A DNA stretch of 12,627 bases from NCBI GenBank assembly GCA_031279795.1, contig JAITHZ010000336.1, forward strand, positions 1 to 12,627. Direction: 5' to 3'. The position numbers and the translations under genes were made by a program. Shown here in pieces: positions 6,810 through 12,627 of the stretch. Positions within the stretch are counted from its first letter, which is position 1, and every line of letters begins with the position of its first letter. A model generated the notes under the pieces. The model was not told the origin of the DNA. It saw only the letters and a program-made list of their open reading frames with translations, and did not search any database. The DNA comes from Bacteroidales bacterium. Lineage in GTDB: Bacteria > Bacteroidota > Bacteroidia > Bacteroidales > WRGA01.

Positions 6810-8486
6810 ATGAAAAAGATATTTTGGTTAGCAATGGCAGCGAGCGCACTGATGTGGACATCTTGCTCCGAAGATTGGAATAAGCACTACGACGGAAATG
6901 TGGTGGACGAAGAAACCTCTCCGTTGACGCTGGAAGAATATTTTAAAAGCGAATCTGATTACTCGAAGTTCTATCGCCTGCTTGATTCGGCCGGCGTAGC
7001 GGGCGAGTTGGGACGAAACCAGCACCTGACCGTTTGGGCGGTGAAGAACGACAAGTATAACGACAGCGAATTTTCTGCGCTGAAAGATTCGTTGCTGGGA
7101 AAATACCATGTGTGTAATTTGGCATTTTCTGTAACCAACTTGCGCGACGGCTTGCGGATATTGTGCTTGAACGGGATCTATGTAACCATTTCGCAGGATG
7201 GCGCCGGATTCGAGGTGAATAACTTTAAAATCTTATCCAGCAAACGCTTCAAAAACGGTATCGTACATGAAATATCCGGCTTGATGCGCCCCTTGACCAA
7301 TGTGTTTGATTACATCGGGATGCTGGACGATAGTTATTCGATTATTCGCGATTCGATTATATTTTATAACCGCAAGGTGTTTGACCGCGAAAACAGTACG
7401 CCGGTTTCGGTAGATCAAAGCGGCAATACGGTATACGACTCGGTGTTTTACTACACCAATCCGCTGTTTGATAAGGTGAATCTGAGTTCGGAATTTGAAC
7501 AGTTCACCATGTTTCTGCCAAGTAATTCGGTTATAGAAACCTGTTTGAACCAAACGCGCGCACAATACGAATTGATGGCTAAGGAATTTACTCAAGCCGA
7601 TACAATACTGGCGATAACCTGGATAAAAGAAACAATGTTTCAGAAAGGTCTTATAAAAAATTATCATGAAGAGGTTGACCTGTCGTCGCCCTTCCATGCC
7701 TCGACAGCCAAGCGCGTATGGCGGACAAGCGTACAGGAAGTAGATGAAAACGATGTGGACGAATTAAGCAACGGACTGGTGTACAAGGTTACAAAACTGA
7801 AAATTCCGAACAACGTGCTGATTACGCGCATCAAGTCGCTGGCGCATTACTACGAGTACCTGTCGGCTGAAGACAAGGCTGCGCTGTACACCGGAAGAGG
7901 CTTGCTTGTTACCGAAACCTCTACCGGATGGCATGTATCCAATGGCGACGCTACGCCTATAGCTCCCAACCAGCCGGCCATTTACTATATTCTCCAAGCA
8001 AAAGGGATAACCAAACTGGTTGATGGAGTATACGCGCCGGAAGAAGAGCAGGAAGAGTTTTATGTGGATTTTCCGCCGATAGACTATAATCAGGTAACAA
8101 GAGAGGCGAAGGTAATGAAAGTTCCGGTTGGAGAATACAACCTGTATATGGGCTTCCGAAGCAAAGACCATGCGTTTGTGGATATTTATTTCCATTCGGG
8201 CGCTGCACCCATCCCCGACGGCCCCGGCGCTCAACTTGTAATGGCGGAAATCGACGCCAGCAAGTCGTCCCCATGGAACTACGACCGCGTGAACGAAGTC
8301 GACCCGAACATTTCCAGATGGAACGGATTGGGCGGATTGGTCGGAGTAGTAACTGTAGAAGGCGACAATGCGATGGAAACATTCCGCATACGGGTGAAAT
8401 TCAACAAGCAGGCGTCGGCCACCAGAACAACACGGGAACTGCAGATTTACCACTGGTGTCTGAAACCGACGGACAATAATTATTAA
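6810..8486 (+). CDS. FAS1 lipoprotein B: two divergent fasciclin domains plus C-terminal beta-sandwich-like domain
   Basis: This 558-residue protein is a likely surface lipoprotein with lipobox MWTSC (C19), followed by SEDWNKHYD; the acidic and aromatic tract after the cysteine fits Bacteroidota surface export. FAS1 domain 1 covers about 35-162. It opens with TLEEYFK, keeps a Tyr-His pair at 99-100 (KYHVC) and closes with NGIVHEISGLMRP (149-161), but TVWAVKNDKY replaces the usual TVFAPTN motif. Domain 2 covers about 165-333, with FTMFLPSNSVIE (232-243) and NGLVYKVTKLKIP (321-333); no Tyr-His pair is evident in its middle, and extra residues separate its early helix from the TMFLPSN strand. 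Residues 334-558 form a C-terminal domain that shares landmarks with lipoprotein A: a G-x-Y strand (GEYNLYMGF), VGVVTV, ETFRIRV and a final IYHWCLKP. It probably works with A or with SusC 2, whose gene follows after 7-19 bases. Function is inferred from architecture and position. Confidence 0.83.
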   Translation: MKKIFWLAMAASALMWTSCSEDWNKHYDGNVVDEETSPLTLEEYFKSESDYSKFYRLLDSAGVAGELGRNQHLTVWAVKNDKYNDSEFSALKDSLLGKYHVCNLAFSVTNLRDGLRILCLNGIYVTISQDGAGFEVNNFKILSSKRFKNGIVHEISGLMRPLTNVFDYIGMLDDSYSIIRDSIIFYNRKVFDRENSTPVSVDQSGNTVYDSVFYYTNPLFDKVNLSSEFEQFTMFLPSNSVIETCLNQTRAQYELMAKEFTQADTILAITWIKETMFQKGLIKNYHEEVDLSSPFHASTAKRVWRTSVQEVDENDVDELSNGLVYKVTKLKIPNNVLITRIKSLAHYYEYLSAEDKAALYTGRGLLVTETSTGWHVSNGDATPIAPNQPAIYYILQAKGITKLVDGVYAPEEEQEEFYVDFPPIDYNQVTREAKVMKVPVGEYNLYMGFRSKDHAFVDIYFHSGAAPIPDGPGAQLVMAEIDASKSSPWNYDRVNEVDPNISRWNGLGGLVGVVTVEGDNAMETFRIRVKFNKQASATRTTRELQIYHWCLKPTDNNY

Positions 8487-8493
8487 GCAATAA

Positions 8494-11400
8494 ATGATGC
8501 AATTTATGAAAAAATATAGAGTAATACAACTTCTGGCATTGGCCGGAGCGTTTATGTTTGCTTCTCTTCCTGTTAATGCGCAGGACAAAGTTCAGTTGAA
8601 AGGAGTCGTGATAGATGCTTACTCCAAGCCTTTGCGTGGAGCGGTTGTTTCCATATCGGGTACAACTGCTCAAACGGACAGCATGGGACAGTTTGTCATC
8701 GAAGCGCCTCCGTTGTCTGGCGAAATTGAAATATGGTCGCCCGATTATTATACGTTTAGGCAACCTCTCTTGGGACGGTCATACATCTTTGCTGTTCTTG
8801 TGCCGCTGGATAAGCGCAATTACAGCGAAGATTTGCTGAAACCATTCGGAAGCGACGTGTTGCAAAACAAGTCCTCGTCGCTTGCCAATATCGACAAGGC
8901 GGATTTTGGCGAAGGCAGTATTTCCGTTGAGCAGGCGATATACAATGCCTTGCCCGGACTGCGTACCCTGACCAAAAGCGGAACTCCCGGCGAAGGCGCG
9001 TACCTGAATGCGCGTGGAATAAAATCATTCATCAGCAATTCAGCGCCGTTGATCGTTATCAACAACGTACCTTATGTGTCGGACATGTCCGATTCGTATG
9101 TCGTGAACGGTTATTCGAACAGCGTATTGAACGGATTGAATCCGAAAGACATCCGCAATATTACGTTTCTGAAGGGCGGAGAAGCTTCCATATACGGTTC
9201 GCTGGGCGCCAATGGAGTTATCCTGATTGAAACCGATAACGCGACTGACCAGGAAACAAAAGTGGAATTTTATGGACAATATGGCGTTGCCAACAATATG
9301 GCGACCTATCCGTTGATGAAGGCCGACGACTACAAGACCTACATCAGCAATATCGCGCTGACCCGCTATGACGATCCTGCCGACGTATTGACTACATTCC
9401 CTTTTCTGAAAGATGATCCGTCGTATTACTACAAATTCCTGTATGACAACAATACCAACTGGCAGCAAGAAATCTACCGTCCGGCATTTGTTACCGACAA
9501 TGTGCTGAAAATTAAGGGAGGAGATGCTATAGCCATGTATGACCTGTCGCTGGGCTACCTCAATCAGTCAGGTGTGATTGACAACACCGACCTGACGCGC
9601 TACCATGCCCGCCTGAATGCTAACGTGAACATTTCGCGGAAAGTGGACTTCTTTACAACGCTCTCAATGGCTTACCTGACCAACACATTTCAGGAGCAGG
9701 GCATGGTGAAAGAAACCAATCCCCTATTGGCTGCTTTAGCCAAAACGCCTTTAAAAAGTCCGTGGCAGGAAGACGACAAGAACAATCAGTTGCCCGACCT
9801 GGCTCCTATCAAAGACATCAACGACAACATCTATACAAACGATGCGGTAAGTAATCCTCTGGCGCTCGTGAAAGACGCCACTCTGGAGGGTATGACCTAC
9901 GATGTGGTGATGAACGGCGGCATGAACTATCATCCGAATAGCGACTGGACGTTGACCGGACTGGCAGGGCTGATATACAATTACAACAAGGCCGAAGTGA
10001 TGATTCCGGGCGTTACCGGCAAAACCATTATGCCTCTGTCCGACGGGTTGGCCAACAATACCGTCCGCAAAGGCGTCAAGGAAACTACCAACCTTTATTT
10101 CAATTTGAATGCATCGTGGAACAAGCAAATTGATATTCACCGCTTCAAGACAAATGTTGGCTGGCAAATGATGACTACCAGTCGGGAATTTGACGCAGGA
10201 GAAGGCCGCAATTTAGCTTCGGACTTTTATAAGAATCTGAACAATACATCCACCACCGGACGTTTGGTTTATGGATACATTGACCTGTGGAACTGGATGA
10301 ACTTCTTTGGCCGCGCCGAATACACCTACAACAGTCAGTTGTCGTTGGGCGTAAACATGGCTTACGACGGCGCATCTTCCACCGGAAAGGACGCCCCGCG
10401 CTATCAGTTCTATCCTTCCGTCAATGCGGCATGGCACATCAAAAACATGCCCGGACTGATTAACTCGCCGCTGATCAATAAGTTGACATTGCGCGCCGAA
10501 TATGCAACTACCGGCAACAGCAACTATTCGTCGATGATTAGCGAATATTATTTTATTACGCAGACTTTCCGGAATATTTCGGGTATTGTGCGAAGCAATA
10601 TTCCCAATACCGAAATTGTGCCTGAACGGACTGCCACATTAAACGCTGGCTTGGATGCATCGGTGTTTAGAAATGCGGTTGATTTGTCGATAGATCTCTA
10701 TCAGGCTACAACCAGCAATGTGATTCTCGACAAGGCTATTTCGCCGGTATTCGGTTTCAAAACCAATTATGTCAATGCCGCCAAAATCAAAAACACCGGC
10801 GTAGAGTTGGGCATTCAGGCCTATCTGCTCAATACGCGCAACTGGAAGTTAATAGCCGGTGGAACGTTCAGCAAAAACAAAAACGAGTTGTCGAACATGA
10901 GCGGTGAAAGCGGCAAGATTATTGAACTGCCCGACGGTTCGGCCTTGATCAGCAGCGAAGGAAAAGCCGCTTACAGTTTTTACGGATTCCAAACCAACGG
11001 CATTTACGCCTCCGCAGCCGAAGCAGCCAGCGCCTGTACAGCGCCCGACGGAACGGAAAAAGCCTATACCACCTATGCAGGAACGCCGTTTCAGGCCGGA
11101 GACGTGAAATTTGTAGACCAGAACAGCGACGGCATTATCGACAGCAAAGACCGTGTGATTCTGGGCGACGCCAATCCCGATTTCTTCGGACGCTTCTACA
11201 TGACCGTGAGCTTCAAAAACTTTAGCTTGAGCGCCAATTTTGCTTACAGCGTGGGTAACGAAGCCTACAATGCCGTGCGCCGCGAGTTTGAGTCAATGAA
11301 AAGCTTCGACAACCAGCTGATTTCGGTAAACCGGAGATGGTCGCGCGAAGGTCAGATTACCGACATGCCCCGCGCCGTTTATGGCGATCCGATGGACAAC

Positions 11401-11667
11401 AACCGTTTCTCCGACCGTTATATCGAAGATGCATCCTTTGTGAAACTCAAAGAATTGACGTTGAGCTATTCCTTCAAAGAAGGGTTCATCAAGTTCCTGC
11501 GCGGTGGCACGTTCTACCTGAGCGCCGAAAATCTGGCTACATGGTCGAAATACTTGGGCTTGGATCCTGAATTTTCCTATTCCTACAGTCCGATGCTTCA
11601 AGGATTTGACTATGCTAAACCGGCACAGCCCATGAATGTAAAATTAGGTTTTAATCTGCAATTCTAA
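8494..11667 (+). CDS. SusC/RagA-type outer membrane protein 2 (divergent plug, no clear TonB box)
   Basis: This is a 1057-residue SusC-family barrel. Three in-frame ATGs lie at 8494, 8497 and 8506; the last gives MKKYRVIQLL, a typical signal-peptide start, and may be the true one (1053 residues). From 8494, the signal peptide ends at about A29 (VNA|QDK), and a carboxypeptidase-D-regulatory-like domain spans about 33-105 (LKGVVIDAYSKPLRGAVVSI). Where canonical members carry a TonB box of EVVVTA type, the sequence reads LVPLDKRNYSEDLLKPFG. The plug is recognisable but altered: NARGIKSF (172-179) for xIRGxxS, PLIVINNVPY (185-194), and ITFLKGGEASIYGSLGANG (223-241) for IEVLKDASATAIYGS. The barrel keeps the Asp-rich turn VDQNSDGIIDSKDRVILGD, a late VKLKELTLSYS segment and a terminal Phe (GFNLQF). 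It pairs with SusD 2, 8 bases downstream. Length and frame are intact, so it is not a pseudogene. Whether it is TonB-driven is open. Confidence 0.93.
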   Translation: MMQFMKKYRVIQLLALAGAFMFASLPVNAQDKVQLKGVVIDAYSKPLRGAVVSISGTTAQTDSMGQFVIEAPPLSGEIEIWSPDYYTFRQPLLGRSYIFAVLVPLDKRNYSEDLLKPFGSDVLQNKSSSLANIDKADFGEGSISVEQAIYNALPGLRTLTKSGTPGEGAYLNARGIKSFISNSAPLIVINNVPYVSDMSDSYVVNGYSNSVLNGLNPKDIRNITFLKGGEASIYGSLGANGVILIETDNATDQETKVEFYGQYGVANNMATYPLMKADDYKTYISNIALTRYDDPADVLTTFPFLKDDPSYYYKFLYDNNTNWQQEIYRPAFVTDNVLKIKGGDAIAMYDLSLGYLNQSGVIDNTDLTRYHARLNANVNISRKVDFFTTLSMAYLTNTFQEQGMVKETNPLLAALAKTPLKSPWQEDDKNNQLPDLAPIKDINDNIYTNDAVSNPLALVKDATLEGMTYDVVMNGGMNYHPNSDWTLTGLAGLIYNYNKAEVMIPGVTGKTIMPLSDGLANNTVRKGVKETTNLYFNLNASWNKQIDIHRFKTNVGWQMMTTSREFDAGEGRNLASDFYKNLNNTSTTGRLVYGYIDLWNWMNFFGRAEYTYNSQLSLGVNMAYDGASSTGKDAPRYQFYPSVNAAWHIKNMPGLINSPLINKLTLRAEYATTGNSNYSSMISEYYFITQTFRNISGIVRSNIPNTEIVPERTATLNAGLDASVFRNAVDLSIDLYQATTSNVILDKAISPVFGFKTNYVNAAKIKNTGVELGIQAYLLNTRNWKLIAGGTFSKNKNELSNMSGESGKIIELPDGSALISSEGKAAYSFYGFQTNGIYASAAEAASACTAPDGTEKAYTTYAGTPFQAGDVKFVDQNSDGIIDSKDRVILGDANPDFFGRFYMTVSFKNFSLSANFAYSVGNEAYNAVRREFESMKSFDNQLISVNRRWSREGQITDMPRAVYGDPMDNNRFSDRYIEDASFVKLKELTLSYSFKEGFIKFLRGGTFYLSAENLATWSKYLGLDPEFSYSYSPMLQGFDYAKPAQPMNVKLGFNLQF

Positions 11668-11675
11668 CAAATACG

Positions 11676-12627
11676 ATGATGATGATAAAAAAATTCAGTA
11701 TAATAGCCGCCGTTTTTGCAGGAATGACGCTTACTTCCTGCGAAGACTTCTTCGATGTGTCTCCCGAAGACAAATTACAGGGAAAAGACTATCCAAGTAC
11801 AAAATCCGAACTGTATTCCGGCTACATGGGGTTGGCGGCCTGCGTGCAGCAAGTAGCCGATAAAGCCATCTTTATTGAAGGCTTGAGAAGCAACGCGCTG
11901 GAACCAACCCCAAACTCAACCGATGAGATTATTGATATTTACAATTACAACGATCTCAGTGATAACGAGTTTGTAAGTCCTGCCGGATATTACAACGTAG
12001 TGCTGAACGTGAACGACTACATCGCTCATGCAAAAGCCTTTTACGAAAAAAATTCCAGGGTAATGGAAGCCGAAGAGTTTGCCGCTCTTGTTGGCAGTGC
12101 GTTGCGTTACAAAGCGTGGGCGTACCTGATGATGGCCAAACTCTATGGCGAAGCTGTGTGGGTTGATGATCCGCTGACTGGTTATCAGGATTTGTCGGAC
12201 TATCCTGTGAGCGATTTCAATACGCTGATTGAAAACTGCATCAAAACCATCGAAACCGGCATAACCATCAACGGCCAGCCCATCAACGGCAGGGGAAATA
12301 TCAAATGGGTAGAAGCCCTTCAGTTGAGCGCCAGCGAAAACTGGCACTGGGATCGCATCACACCGCCAGCCGAAGCGCTGCTGGCCGAGCTTTATCTCGA
12401 AAAGGCTGTGCTGGCAAACAGTCCTGCGAGCTATCAAAAAGCGTTGGACTGGGGGTATGCCGCCATACGTCTTGGCGATCAGGGAACCGGAAAACCGATG
12501 TTCGTACTCACAAATTCCAATTACAATGGCGAATGGTCGAATCTGTTTATTTCCGACCTGGGTAAAGGAGCCAGCCGCGAAAGCATATTCTTGATGACCT
12601 ACGACTATACCCAGCAGCAGACCAATC
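11676..12627 (+). CDS. SusD/RagB-type surface lipoprotein 2, 5' part (runs off window)
   Basis: An open frame starts 8 bases after the SusC 2 stop with three consecutive ATGs (11676, 11679, 11682) and continues to the window end, giving 317 residues with no stop. The lipobox is TLTSC (C22 from the first ATG), followed by EDFFDVSPEDKL, a classic SusD opening: acidic residues after the cysteine, then the DxxPxxxL-like stretch. Further landmarks are ALRYKAWAYLMMAKLYG (142-158), equivalent to the family's RAxAYxxLxxxYG, and RITPPAEALLAELYLEKA (227-244), equivalent to RxTxxAAxALLAxxYL of the TPR-like core. ESIFLMTYDY (302-311) matches the ExIFxxxY strand that begins the C-terminal half. Position after SusC 2 marks it as that transporter's lid. 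An aromatic-rich stretch, NWHWDR (222-227), precedes the helical core. It is truncated only by the window edge. The family call is firm; the start among the three ATGs is uncertain. Confidence 0.92.
   Translation, partial: MMMIKKFSIIAAVFAGMTLTSCEDFFDVSPEDKLQGKDYPSTKSELYSGYMGLAACVQQVADKAIFIEGLRSNALEPTPNSTDEIIDIYNYNDLSDNEFVSPAGYYNVVLNVNDYIAHAKAFYEKNSRVMEAEEFAALVGSALRYKAWAYLMMAKLYGEAVWVDDPLTGYQDLSDYPVSDFNTLIENCIKTIETGITINGQPINGRGNIKWVEALQLSASENWHWDRITPPAEALLAELYLEKAVLANSPASYQKALDWGYAAIRLGDQGTGKPMFVLTNSNYNGEWSNLFISDLGKGASRESIFLMTYDYTQQQTN

Larger units (their letters stand above)
1..12627 (+). other. Probable single polycistronic unit with two SusCD pairs and three FAS1 genes
   Basis: All seven genes lie on the + strand with gaps of 28, 11, 18, 35, 7-19 and 8 bases, and none holds a rho-independent terminator. 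The order is FAS1, SusC, SusD, FAS1, FAS1, SusC, SusD. Both ends are open, so the unit extends beyond the window. No regulator such as an ECF sigma/anti-sigma pair, hybrid two-component sensor or SusR-like protein is visible, so the control gene lies elsewhere or the operon is controlled from upstream of the window. Co-transcription is inferred from spacing and strand only. Confidence 0.7.

Noticed and set aside
8401..8508. Possible frameshift or alternative reading between lipoprotein B and SusC 2
   Set aside because: The B frame runs cleanly to its stop at 8484-8486 with a plausible C-terminal strand, and SusC 2 starts with its own signal peptide, so there is no sign of fusion or breakage.
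7764..8588. 274-codon open frame on the minus strand across the end of lipoprotein B and start of SusC 2
   Set aside because: It lies wholly antisense to two well-supported genes, spans their junction, and its translation (cysteine, arginine and aromatic rich, no recognisable motif) looks like a shadow of the coding frame.

Overview
The window looks like one dense, single-strand stretch of a Bacteroidota chromosome, most likely Bacteroidales by gene content (inference; the species cannot be read from the sequence). The signs are SusC/SusD outer-membrane uptake pairs, lipoprotein signal peptides followed by acidic residues, A/T-rich start regions in place of Shine-Dalgarno sites, and moderate GC in the genes against very A/T-rich gaps.

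Layout, all on the + strand: the 3' end of a fasciclin (FAS1) protein (1-333, cut by the window edge); SusC-like TonB-dependent transporter 1 (362-3625); SusD-like lipoprotein 1 (3637-5184); FAS1 lipoprotein A (5203-6774); FAS1 lipoprotein B (6810-8486); SusC-like transporter 2 (8494 or 8506 to 11667); and the 5' part of SusD-like lipoprotein 2 (11676-12627, cut by the window edge). Gaps are about 7 to 35 bases and show no terminator, so the set is probably co-transcribed. No stretch over 300 bases lacks a gene. I see no RNA gene, IS element, CRISPR array or integrase.

In known Sus-type systems, SusC is a TonB-driven outer-membrane barrel and SusD a surface lipoprotein lid that captures ligand. 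The extra surface lipoproteins that usually bind ligand (the SusE/SusF or SGBP position) are here replaced by lipoproteins with two FAS1 domains and a C-terminal probable beta-sandwich domain. The order FAS1-SusC-SusD-FAS1-FAS1-SusC-SusD reads as repeated modules of an uptake or adhesion apparatus. No glycoside hydrolase, lyase, sulfatase, peptidase, sensor or sigma factor lies in the window, so the substrate cannot be assigned.

The two transporters differ. SusC 1 is canonical, with a TonB-box-like segment and a standard plug. SusC 2 lacks an evident TonB box and has altered plug signatures, which makes the pairing of a normal and a divergent transporter, linked by two FAS1 lipoproteins, the most notable feature here.
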